Origin: Climacium dendroides
Lineage: Eukaryota > Streptophyta > Bryopsida > Hypnales > Climaciaceae
NCBI GenBank assembly: GCA_950106755.1
Contig: OX467086.1
Coordinates: forward strand, 17,688,001 to 17,752,000
DNA: 64,000 nt
Direction of reading: 5' to 3'
A model generated the notes under the pieces. It had not been told where the DNA came from. It saw nothing but the letters and a program-made list of their open reading frames with translations, and ran no database searches. Both the position numbers and the translations under genes were made by a program. Positions 1 through 12,368 of the stretch are shown here, one piece after another. Numbering within the stretch: position 1 is the stretch's first letter; each line of letters starts with the position of its first letter.

Positions 1-159
1 TAGACACCCGCAAGCTTTACCTGTCTCACCAAAGACGTGTACCCATATTCTTGGGTTACTAATGTCCAATGCCTTACATAGTGCAGCTTAATAACGTTAC
101 GATCTTCCCCATTTTAACGGAAAATTGCTACTTTGATGGAAATTGTTGTGCCTTCACAG

Positions 160-651
160 GTGGAGCCGGAGCAGAACATCCCCTCCGGATTCGCCGACTT
201 CCAAGAGCTGATCTCCACATTCGCGCAACAAGGACTCACAGTCCAACAGATGGTGACATTATCAGGCGCCCACACCATCGGCGTCACCCATTGCGAACAC
301 ATCGCCAACCGGATCTTCACTCCGGTGGACAAGACCCTTCCGAAAGACATCTTGAAGAAGCTGCAGAAGACGTGTCCGAAGGCGAGCACTGGAACACCCA
401 TCGTGATCGACCAGAAGAGCGAGCACAAGTTCGACACGCAGTACTTCAAGAACATCAAGGCCGGGAGAGGCCTCATGACTTCGGATCAGACGTTGTACAC
501 GGATGACAGCACGCGCAGGTATGTGGACAAGAATTTGAATCAGGACACGTTTGAGCATCTGTTTGGGCAAGCCATGTTTGCTATGAGCAACATCAACCCC
601 ACCTTCGCTCCAGATGGCGAGATTCGCAGACGGTGCCAGTACAAAAACTGA
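160..651 (+). CDS. Class III (secretory) peroxidase, 3' terminal exon only
   Basis: Last exon of a class III haem peroxidase, which oxidises phenolics with H2O2 in the cell wall or vacuole. The exon opens after a cttcacag acceptor (AG at 158-159) in phase 0 and runs 163 codons to a TGA at 649-651. It shows the family's proximal haem site LSGAHTIG with the ligand histidine, the adjacent THC cysteine, a second cysteine in LQKTCP, the FDTQYFKNI segment and DQTLYTD, and ends at CQYKN, matching the usual C-terminus. The distal-histidine half and signal peptide lie upstream of the window, so the gene is partial by truncation at the window edge, not by mutation. No frameshift is visible. The 3' flank up to about 1.2 kb is probably UTR and spacer. 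Confidence 0.93.
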   Translation: MEPEQNIPSGFADFQELISTFAQQGLTVQQMVTLSGAHTIGVTHCEHIANRIFTPVDKTLPKDILKKLQKTCPKASTGTPIVIDQKSEHKFDTQYFKNIKAGRGLMTSDQTLYTDDSTRRYVDKNLNQDTFEHLFGQAMFAMSNINPTFAPDGEIRRRCQYKN

Positions 652-1541
652 GGGACTCATTGATTCTTTCACTGCAGTAGGGACACATCACTTGGGACTC
701 ATCAATTGGGACACATTCTCGCAATTGTCGTTGCTGCTGATGTGACTCCACAGATAATATACTGATATGACAGAAACGAGACTTCGTCATATGCACTAGT
801 GCAAACCCAGGTTGAAACAGCAAGTTAAAGAGCTGCACCAGAAATTGAAGTAGCATTGTCTGAACGGGGTTTGCATTAGAGAGGACGAGGTTTGTGTTTA
901 GGTGTTCAGTATCCGGATGGTTTCATTTTTCGTGGTCCGTGAAATCATTGTGAGATGAGTGATGTTAGTTGGATTTTTTAGCCGGAGTTGAGAAATGCCT
1001 CCTCTGCTAGCTAGGTCGGTGGATTGAACTTGTGGACAGATTATGATCCATTCTTTGTGAAAGTTGCGTTCTGACTTTCCATTTATCAACAGTTGGTCTT
1101 CCTTCGATTTGAAGGCTATGGCGATTCCTTGGTTCTGTAGCTTATTTCATGGGGATGCGCGTGTTTCATTTTAGGGAGGGGGGCGGATCTGTTCGAGAAT
1201 TGAAATTTTGGACAAATTATTCATGAATTCTTTGTGAATGACAAACTTCTTTCCTTTGATCATCACTTGATCCTTTTTTGATTCTAAGGCACTTGGCAAA
1301 GGAATTTTGGAAACTTGTTGCTTCAGACCGAAAAATAGACAGGGTGGCAACACAAATTGCCTCGGTGAAGTGAGAATCATCCGAGTGGGTTTTTGTGTAC
1401 AATTTCCGCCAACAAAAACTGAACCTCAATATCCAATACCAAATTACCTACAATACTGTGCAGCAACACTGTGATATGAGGACATTGGATGGATTGACTG
1501 CAATTTCACAAAAGGAGTTCCAATCCAACCAATGAAATAAT

Positions 1542-1812
1542 GGTGGTTAAAGGATGTACTAGTAACTGTGGAAATCATCCCTTTGGATATTGTGGGAATC
1601 ATTGACTTAAAAAAAATGCAAAATCACTCATTGAAAGTCAAATATTGTAGAAGACCTCCCCTTTTTCACAACAAAATTCCAAGGATGAATAGTTGCACTT
1701 GCATAGGGCCCTTTTTCAAAACAAAATTCCAAAGATGAAGAGTTGCACTTCTATTCTATGTAGAAGGATTCTCTGTCGGACACTAAACGTTCATGGTCAG
1801 TTATGGGTTAAT
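1542..1812 (+). mobile_element. Dispersed repeat family R2, copy 1
   Basis: About 270 bp sharing blocks with 26925-27112 and, inverted, 52797-53030: a GGAAATCAT segment, TTGTAGAAGACCTCCCCTTT-type sequence, an ACAAAATTCC block and ATAGTTGCACTT. It ends in TTATGGGTTAA, and the third copy also has TTAA-containing ends. An internal segment is duplicated here (CAAAATTCCAA...GAAGAGTTGCACTT at about 1.67 and 1.72 kb). No coding capacity, so probably a non-autonomous element. Confidence 0.55.
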
Positions 1813-1839
1813 AAGACCACTTAATCTTAAAGGCTTCAA

Positions 1840-2000
1840 TAGTTGGATCTAAGGTAGGCTCCCCCAAATCGTGCCGTGCCTTGAATGCTAATACTGTGTA
1901 CATCAATATGTATCGTATTCTTGCAGAAACGGTTTCAGAACATCTACCAAAAAAGATTTGACCCTTCATAACTGCTGAAACACATGTAATGTAATCTTTG
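1840..2000 (+). repeat. Dispersed repeat family R3, copy 1
   Basis: Shares an AAGGTAGGC...CCC start, a long ATGTA-rich middle and a CTACCAAAAAA...TTGACCCTTCATAAC block with 35975-36205 and 38835-39080. The start resembles the terminal repeats of the MITE at 41705. Non-coding. Confidence 0.5.
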
Positions 2001-2765
2001 AGCATGCAACAATCAATCAATCAAAAAGTTTTGCAGAGTTACATGGAGTTAGATTAGAGTAAGGCTCATGTTTTCTAGATTTGATTCCTTCGCGCGGAAG
2101 CAGTGTTTGTCCATCTGTTCATAAGGAGTAAAGAATGACACTAGATGAGAACTTCGCAAATTAAACCTGGAGTTTCATTGGCATGTTGACCATCCATGTG
2201 TCAACAAGTCTTATGCTTATTGAGATTCAGAGCCATGCCAGCAAGTTTTTTCTTGTATGCATCGCACATGTATCATCATGCAAAACCGAAGTTCTCCAGT
2301 GCAAACAGGAACTTGGAGATCAAATGACTGACATTTCTTCTCATATCAACTTTGAGAGCTGCAGCTGTAAACAATCTCAGGTACTATGGACTTACGATTC
2401 CTTGGTGAACTAAATGCGTGGCTGCATAGACGAGTCCAAGGCATGTGAACTGTGACCTTACAGTGAAAGACAACAAATTTGGGTGCCGTTTGGTAAGCAC
2501 CATGAACTCAATTTTTTTATAAATTCCATCACAGAGCACACCATGAGGTTGCAGAGTTCAATTAGCCCTCATCGAGAACTGACTGAACGATCATCTCTGG
2601 CTCAAATCAGCGTGAGCTGTTGATCGTTGACCTAACAAATTGGGAAACGTTATTATTTATTGAACGCACATATCGTCTACGCACCTAAATCTCTAACCTG
2701 TACAATGCAAACGGATGGATTTCAAAGCACCAGAAAGTAGTGAAGGCTTATTCCTGTGCCCACCT

Positions 2766-5634
2766 TCAAGCAGCTTGGAAATCACCAAAATCTTCGTCCA
2801 AATCATCTGCAACATCATCGGATACTGGAGCTGCAACACGTCCTGTTGAAGCAGATGGTGCAGATGGTTTGGCCATGGATGGAGTCTTGAGAAGCGGGGA
2901 AGGAGAACCTTTGGGAGGGGGTTGAAGCACCGGCGGAGGGGGAGGAGGCACGATTATAGGAAGCCCTGAACGCTTGGGATATGATTCCGGTGTGTCGGGG
3001 TTTGGCATCGGTTCTCTTCCGCTGGAGCCACTCACAGTTTTTTCTACTGGCTTGGATTTCACTCCAGTTCCAGATATCTTCGTCTGAATCAAAACATGGA
3101 TACAAATATCAATGCCTGAACTCGTCCCCAAGCGGCAGTGAAGACAAACTTCTAGAAGAGCGACATCAACTATCACACCCGACAAAATAGAATAGACACT
3201 AAAAAACAAAAGCCAAGTTAAAAACACACTAGATAATCGATGCTCCAAAAAACTCAACGACTTTGAATTGACTTACATTCTTCAGCTGCAACCGCAGTGT
3301 CTCTCCTTCCTTGAGGCTGTAGTCCATTGAAGGCTTTGCCTCGTATTCCTGAGTTATCTCATCGGCTTCTTTTTTCTTGTTCAGATACTTCAAATGGTCG
3401 AAAACAGCTGCTTGAAAGTCGTAAGCTTCTGGCCTTTCACGAAACCCCAGGCCAAGAAAAGCATGCTTAGCCTTCCCACCTGCACTAGTCATACATGCTG
3501 TATTGAAATTGACTCGGATATATACGGGCCACGCAAACTGCCGTTAGTTTCAGGATACTAAAAGGTCTACAAACACTTTGAAAACAACACAATTTCATTG
3601 TCAAACCATTGAGCAGAGATCTAGATAACACTTACTTGATTCGTCCTCAACCCGGAGTACGAAAAACCTGCAGATAGCAGATGCCCTTCCGTCAATGTAA
3701 AACAAACGAGAACTCCGCAACACAATCGCCAACACACCCACATCCTAAGAAAAAGTCCATCAATGATAAAATGATGATGCTTAGTTCAAGAACAGTAGTA
3801 CCTGCTACTGTCAATACAGGCTTCCACAGGAAGGGGCTGGTCCTGCTTTATTGGTGCTTGAGCATATAAGTCCCCTGTAGCACAATCCACCTCTGTAAGA
3901 CTTTTGTCTTCTCTGCTTTCTAGACAATGCTACAGACTCGACCAGACAATCGAAAGTTCAATGAACGTAGTTTCAAGTGAAGAAATTGAAAGATGCACCT
4001 ACTCCCAACGATGTAAAATCTTGGAAAGATGAGGTTCATCAGATTCAAAATGCACTCCACGTGTAATGACTATAAGTGTTGGTTTGAAGTGCCATACACA
4101 GTTGTACTTTGAAAATCAATAGAAAAATCAACTTGTACTCAGAGTCTTGATTTTTTGAAAATTCATTATTTTACTTTGCCTTCTTAATAAAAATGTCAAC
4201 TTGTCAATTTCACCCTCAGATATGCTGATTTCTTCAAATTATTGGAATTAGATGCAGTCACCTTAATTATCCCAAGCAAGGCTAAGTGGACTGTGAACTG
4301 AGCATTCACCTGTGTCTTTGTCTTCCAGTCTAATGAAACAGTTTTCACCTTTCGCCACAACCTTCAAGATGCCCTCCCACGCCCACTTGTTAATGTCCCA
4401 TTCGTCCGCCCTACAATGAACATAAAACCATTAGGACAACTACAGCCCACATGATTAAAACATAATCCACTTGCAAATATAAGAGCTGATTGTATAACTC
4501 GTCGACCATTTACCTGTAAGAAGCTGCACTTTTTCTCGGAGGGATCTGTGACAAGCACATAAACCTGCTTTAGTCCCTATATTCTCACCAGGAAGACAAC
4601 GACACTGACAGACTTCATGTTGAAAGTTAAATGCCACATTCACAACAATGTTAAGGACAGGTATACAACTTAGGCCCCGCCCACACCAACCCAGTAGCAC
4701 CAATTAGCTACAGGAATCAGTAACAGATGCCACACTGCCCAAGTTGTGTCACAAAGCAACTTGGTGTGAACTCCCGCTACCTAACTAACCTCTTGTGTGT
4801 CCGCACTTGCGAGGTAACTAACGGGGAGTTAGACTTTCATTGCTGCTACTTGGTTGGCGTGAGGGGTTTAGCACTCCAATCCATTGGTACAGGCACAGTT
4901 AGTTCACAGTTAGTTTACTGGTCCGAAATGGGGGAATTAAGTTAACCCTGAAACGCTGCACAGGCCAAAAGGTGTTCAATGGATGACTTTCCATATTACT
5001 GTTGAAATGATGAATGCACCTATTGGTCTACAAATCAGATCATTTTGGCAAGGTACCTTCAGGGTTAAATGGTGAAATGAATATAAATTCATTGCCAGTG
5101 AACTAGCAACCACCTAATTGGCCTTAGCACCTTAATTAGCTAATTGGCCCTACAATACTTGGTTGGTGCTGGTGAGGTCGTAGATTGCAAGCAGGGGAAA
5201 CGCAGCCCCTGGTGCTGGTAAAAAAACCCTAAAAAACGACCACTCATAGTAATTTTCGTATCACAGAGAACGCAGATAAGTCCTCACACACAATTAAGGC
5301 GACAACCGGTCTTACTATCGCTTTTCCTCTACATTGAAGCGTTCCAAACCAAGAGTTTCCAGCGCAACAGAGGGATTGTTCAAAGGAAAACCTACACAAG
5401 CAAGGTTGAAATTTACTGCAAATCTAATTCCAATCCACCGACAGACGGAACTCCGACTCCGTCCGCAATTCACCAAATTGATCCAGTAATGACGACTCAC
5501 GAGGTTCATACCATGTACACGTAGCATTCTTTCACTTGGAAAAGTACCAATTCTGCATTGCTCTCCTGATCTTCACCTTCCTCCGCTGCGATTTCAATCG
5601 CACTCTTCACCTCGCTCTCCTTCCCGTTCGTCAT
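2766..5634 (-). CDS. NECAP: NECAP-like adaptor (adaptin-ear-binding coat-associated protein)
   Basis: Seven coding exons on the minus strand: 5512-5634, 4514-4545, 4310-4410, 3802-3874, 3636-3667, 3277-3479, 2766-3083. Phases agree at all junctions and give 293 residues, near the usual size. NECAPs are cytosolic accessory proteins of clathrin-coated vesicles that bind AP-complex ear domains. The N-terminal PH-like NECAP domain is clear: ELVLFQVKECYVYM, then IPPRKSAASYRADEW, WAWEGILKV, IRLEDKDTGDLYAQA, DSSRFFVLRVED and AFLGLGFRERPEAYDFQAA. The C-terminal third is disordered, with a proline run (about residues 220-240), and ends in DLDEDFGDFQAA, an acidic-phenylalanine motif of the type that contacts adaptor ears. 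The 32-nt exon 2 encodes most of IPPRKSAASYR, and without it the domain is incomplete. The start is the first ATG before an acidic lead-in. It is divergent from the L23A gene. Confidence 0.93.
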
Positions 5635-6230
5635 TTTCTACGCCCAATCATACAAGAATGCAGCAAACTGTACCGCTAACTTCACCTCTCGCCAATTACA
5701 CCACTACTTTCCACCCGAATCAACGAGGCATTCTCCAAAGAAACACTCACCCGGAGAGTCAATTCATTCAAATCTGCAATCAAAATTCTATGCTAACGGA
5801 GGTTATCAACAACTTTTACTCATCCATATACCGACACAAATGCTACAACGAGATTAGATCTGAAGTTGCCGTGATTGAGACGCGAGCTTCACAACATACC
5901 ACGATCGAAAATCGTGCACAGCACCAAAACTAGGGCTTAGTGTCCCCTTTCCACGTTCCCATCCAGAGTAACTATGACGCGGATAATATATACACTAGAG
6001 GGTCTTACGTTCCCCTCCATTGTCCTGACATAAAGTGGATGAAACTCGTTGACAATGGATGAATAATCTGGGGATGCTCTTACTGTAGTGTGTTTTCCGT
6101 GGGCGGTGTGAGTTAAACCCTAGCTCTTCCACAGTTCGTTCTTTTCCAAGCTCGGAGGCTCGGAGGCTCGTCTGCCACAGCCGAATTGAGTGCAGAGCTG
6201 CTGTGATTGTTGTTTGCGTGGCTCTTAACG
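5635..6230. promoter_or_regulatory. Shared upstream region between NECAP (-) and L23A copy 1 (+)
   Basis: About 600 bp separate the two divergent start codons, so both promoters and 5' UTRs must lie here unless they overlap neighbours. The L23A side carries the telo-box listed next and a GC-richer leader with a GCTCGGAG repeat at about 6.16 kb that partly matches the leader of L23A copy 2. I see no unambiguous TATA box. Confidence 0.6.
6115..6122 (+). promoter_or_regulatory. Telo-box AAACCCTA upstream of L23A copy 1
   Basis: AAACCCTA lies 116 bp before the ATG. Telo-boxes are characteristic promoter elements of plant ribosomal protein and translation genes. Copy 2 has the same octamer at almost the same distance. 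Confidence 0.7.
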
Positions 6231-7466
<1,236 letters not shown>

Positions 7467-10400
7467 AATGATGTCAATTATTCGATTTTGTGATCCTATC
7501 AATCTAGAGGCTTGGCCTGTTTTCTGTAGGGCTTTAAGCTCTTCTTCCTTAGTCCATTATTCGCACACTTCGAAAATTTGCTTTTCTGTAAATGGTCGTT
7601 TTCATTCCTCTTTGAACCGAAGATGAGCTTTACAACTATGATCCATAGTCCAGTAGCAGTGATTTTCGTTTTCGTTTCAAAATGAACAGTTAGCAATTTT
7701 GCTTTAGGTATTTGCACCATACTGGAGATGTGTTCACACACGTCACTGAAGTGTTTGCCAGGGTTATTGCTGCAGCATCGTATTAACTTTGTAAGTTTTT
7801 ACATGAATCGTCTTGATGTTGAAGGAAACTGAATGTGGCAGTAGTTGGTGATGAATGATGCAAGCCATGCGACCAAGAGAAAGAGTTACCCATTCAACAG
7901 AGCAATTGCGAGTGGTTGAGATTTTTTTTAAATGCTCGTGAGTTCGTGGAACATTTCCTTTTCTGCTCTACCTTGAAAACCGAACCTTTGAGGTTGGCAA
8001 GAAACCCCACACTAGAAGGCGTCTTTCCAGACGTTTAGCCCTAATGCCCAAGACCTTTTTTGAGCTTCTTGAAATTTGCTCTAGAGACCACATGGAAAAA
8101 AAAAAAAAAATCATTACTTATGGATTGAAAGATTACATTACTTATCATGAGGGTGTTAAAATTGGGAAAAGAGTACAACAATATTGCTTAGTGATTGAAA
8201 GATTACAGTATTTGAACATGAGGGAGTTATTTGAAAGTGATTTGAAGTCTTCTGATTCTCTTTTCTCAAGTCAATCTAGAATTGTTTTCACCATGAAAAT
8301 TAGGTTAAAAGGCATAACATACATAGCCCCAATCAATTTACAGCTTCTCAAATCCCTCTACAATTTTTGAAATGAATATGTAATATGATTTTTCCTCCAA
8401 GATCTAGTCGATATTTGAGGCTCTTTTCAAAGAGCCCTTAACATTAGGAAATCAAGATTTGTAATGGACACCCTTGTCTAAAATCATCAATAGAAAAATT
8501 ATAATCATTCATTTTCAAAATTGTATCTTTGATGCTAAAACTAGACTTCAAAAAGATTTTTTCAAAGATATAAAGTACTAAAAGTAGTAACTTAGTAAGA
8601 TTTTATTTAACTTCAAAGTTTTGTCAACATTAAAATTTGGTGTTTCAGGCCTTTAGGGAACTCTTAACCCCTCAAAAGGAAGAGATGTTTAAATTTCAAA
8701 CAAAGGATGAATACAAATACATTCCACGCTTCCAAAAATGTATTTTTTCATCTATTGATATTCTTGTCTTCATTCTTTCTCATTTGTTTGGTATAGATTC
8801 TAAAAACTTTGTTTTTTAAATATTCCATTATTCAAAGGATGTTGGTAGGTTTAGCCTCTAAAAGTAACTTTTTAAGTTCAATAAGGAATCTTTCAAAAAT
8901 GACTTTAATATAAAAGTAAAATAAAAAACTTTGAAAATCACTATGATTAGAAATTAACATATTGAATTTAAAGAAAAATAAAGGATTTTTTGAAATAAAA
9001 ATCACAAATATTTAATTTATAATCATTTTTAAAAGGAATTTTTAATTTTTGGCTTCTAATATTATTGAAAATATTAGTTCATGTAGTAGTAACATCTAAC
9101 TATATAGATATGATCTATGGATCATATTCTACAACTATTGCTTGAGAGTCACTATTTAATTATTATTATAAATTACATCTTATAATATATTATGATAGTT
9201 TTAGAAATGTGGACTATCCCTTGGTTTTTAAGGGATTAAAGGTATGTGAAAACCATATATATTGTATCATATTTAACTCATAGGATATAAATTGTGACAA
9301 GATATACATCATTGATTGATAATTGAATAATTTGCATCTTTCATTTGGATGACATTTTAACATTGAAATCTTATTATGTTCAAATATGACACCATACATA
9401 TAGAATACTCAAGTCCATTTTGCAAATTCTAAGCCATTAGGTCATGCAATAAGGATTTAAAATGGGATTATTATGTGTCATTGGATTCAATTCAATGTAA
9501 ATACAAACAATTTTATCCACGATATACCTCAAATTGTATACCCTCTATATCAAATATACAAAAGACACTATGTCACATCTAGAATGTGGACTTCCCATGT
9601 CAAATATACAAATGCTACTATGATGCATTTAGAATTGAGGTCTTCTAAACCTTTAAGGATCAAGCCACTCAACTCCTCCAAGGTTGTGATATATCAAATG
9701 TTTACAGGTCTTTTTTGTATTTCTACAAGATAAAATTATAATTATTATGTATCAAAAGTTGTCATATATTAGTCTTTTGTTTTTTTAAGTGTATATTTTT
9801 GTATGTGTATCAACTATAATGATTGGTTTGTATGATTCAAAATCTTAAAAATCCATTTTGAAATTTTGATTGGAGAGGTGTTAATCTTTATTCCATGGTC
9901 TCCATCTTTTTTGATGTATAGTTTAAATATATTACTTATATATAAGTAAATCATACTTGTAATCATATTGGTAATGTGTCTAAGATGATTTCACCTAAAA
10001 TCATTTGAATAAGCATTTGAGCATGGTTCTTACTATTAAGAATTCTAAGTTTTTGTTGAATCTTGTTGAAAGTAAAAAGATAGTTTCATATTCTTTTAGT
10101 ATAATTTTTTTGAACAACCTACGAGTAAACTATGAATTTTCAAAGTATTGAATATAAGTAATTATGCATCCAAAATTGACCATGAGACAACAATTTTGTA
10201 TGCATTTGTTTTAGAAACAAACCTCAATTAGGTGTAAGTACCTTAGTACCGTATACAAAATTGTAGATTCTTCTAAAATGTCATTTAGAGGTTGTCAAAA
10301 TCAAGAGGTTGAGAGTCTAAAGTCTGAAGTCACCTTTGGCACATTTTTGCCAAACAATTCTTTAAAATTGGAAGGGTTGGTTTGGTGGTTTATTTTTTTA

Positions 10401-12368
10401 TTAATAAGTTAATTAAAAATTATAAAATATTTTTCCTTAGTTTCTTGGCACTTGTTTGGTTAATTTTGGAAGTTGAATGGTACGAAAGTAATAATTATTG
10501 CTTTCAATGAGCTCATTAGTTTTTATAGTTTCCTTGCTTTGGTATGTTTTCTAAAATTCTGACTTTTTTATATTTAATAATTTTCCTTGAATTTGACAAA
10601 GTGACTTATTATTTTTCAAAACCATTTCGCTTAAAATATTTTTATTATTTTTCGCCTACCGAATTCCGAAATGTTAATGTCATCCATCCGCAACTCATTC
10701 GACCCCAATTTCAGATGAGTATCATCCATCGGTAATTGTCTGGCAGGGCTTCTTCCAGTGAGCGCCGCTTGAAATTTGCTTCAGAGTCTTTGGAAGTGCT
10801 CCGTTCTCAAGCTTTATGATCCGGCCTCTCCAGGCTGCGCATTGCTGCAGCATTTCCATTTTCGCAACTCTGAATTTGGATCGACTTCTTCAATCTGAAA
10901 ATTCTCTGGAAATTTTCATTAGGTACTGAAGAAATGTGCCCCTCCTCTCCATCCAATTTTCGTAGTGATCAACTTTACAGTGGCTTTCTAAAACTACGAC
11001 TTGATGCTCTCTGTCGTGTTTATCTGTTTCGCTCTCTGAAGCCTTAGACAGTATCATAATTCGCAACTTGATTCGCAACTTTTAGATTTGCGATTGTACC
11101 AAGTGTTCATGATTGTGAAAAGCGCGCTCAGACAGCGAATGCTGAATATTTGGCGGTGTTTTTCCTTTGAAGGCTCGGCGTAGAATTTATCGAATTTACA
11201 AGCTGTCGCGAGGTGGCTGGCGTCTGGGCAGCTTTTTTCTTGTGTTTATGGCATGGAAGTTGTAGCTTCGCACTGAAGCTACAGAGGGAGTTTCTCTATT
11301 TCGGTACGATTTTTTCGCCCTTTTTCTGTTGAACAAGGTGTGATTAGGGTTTAAGAATTGATTCCGTAGGCACAATATGTTTGTGGATTTTTTCGGCCTT
11401 CAGTTCCAGTTGTTATGTGGTTGTTTTTAATTCCTGAGTTGAATTTGGATAAGAGTTTTTCGTTTTGAGTGCCTTTGATTTCTTTTCTACTTTTGCATCG
11501 TTGCGAATTACGTTAAAAAAAAAAATTGTTTGGCACTCTCATGCCAACCTTGCGCTTTAGTGCCAACCTATGGATACGGTACATTTAACCCTTCGCAATT
11601 CAATCGTTGAATGACCAAATGGCCGATAAGTGGTAACTTCCATATCTGTATAATTTGAAATTAATTATTGTTGAAGCTTCAGAGACCTTAACAATATGTA
11701 CCAATAGAAAACAGAAATCATGTCTTGACATTTTAATAATAGTAATATATTTTGCAAATTCCTACAATTGACTATTACTTTTCTGAGCTTGGATATTTCA
11801 GGATAAATGGCATTGTCTCAATAGATAGGAGGGGTTCTATTAGCACTTCCATCACGTATCATACATTTGATGTATGGTCAAAGGTTGACATGTGGAAGTT
11901 GTCCAGTTTAGAGGTGCTTCAACATGGCAAAATATGAAAATATAAATACAAGGAATGCATAATTATAGAGTGTTTCATGGCAAATTATGAAGATATACAA
12001 TTAGAGTGTTTTATTAGAAAGGGTTGAGTGCATGGAGAAAACGTAATGAAATAATTATTGTTTTCAACAGTAAAAGTATCCATATTTGCTCAATCCTTTA
12101 TACTGACACTATCAAGGTACAAATGCTCGTTTATTATCACTCTCAAAACTTGACAAGTTGTCCAATCAGAAGTGCGCACAAGGAATGTTCAATTATAGAG
12201 TGTCATTAGAGCGAATTTAGAATGTGGAAACCCTAATTTTGTGTTGCCAGGGCTCTGTAGAGACGATCATTTGTTTTGGATTCCCTTTGCAGAATACCAT
12301 TTCATGAAATTCAAAATCTCCATTGCCTGAATCGATGCTGAATCCCTTGACTTCCCTGCACTTCCTCG
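7467..12368. other. AT-rich intergenic region
   Basis: To about 7.8 kb the DNA matches the 3' flank of L23A copy 2 in inverted orientation. An R1-family repeat follows (8035-8678). From 8.7 to 10.6 kb the sequence is very AT-rich with no supported gene. At 10.65-11.5 kb base composition is more balanced, which could be an untranslated exon or promoter of the next gene, but I see no reading frame to support a coding exon. An AAACCCTAA motif at 12228-12236 lies 133 bp before the next start codon. Confidence 0.6.
8035..8678 (-). mobile_element. R1-family TIR element, copy A (inverted)
   Basis: About 640 bp, the reverse-complement counterpart of 56730-57874. Shared blocks in order: ATGCCCAAG near the left end, AAATTTGCTCT, TTATGGATTGAAAGATTA, CCCCAATCAATTTA, CTCCAAGATCTAG, ATTTGAGGCTC, AATGGACACCCTTG, AATCATTCATTTTCAAAAT, TAGACTTCAAAAAG, TTTGTCAACA and AAAATTTGGTG. 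The ends are eroded (TTTAGCCCTAATGCCCAAG; GGCCTTTAGGG). No coding capacity. Confidence 0.75.

Larger units (their letters stand above)
652..2765. other. Intergenic, peroxidase to NECAP
   Basis: No convincing coding sequence. The first few hundred bases are probably the peroxidase 3' UTR. From about 1.54 to 2.0 kb there are copies of two dispersed repeat families, listed separately. About 2.01-2.09 kb resembles the reverse complement of 22.64-22.73 kb (shared core around AAAGTTTTGCAG). The last few hundred bases probably hold the NECAP 3' UTR. Confidence 0.6.
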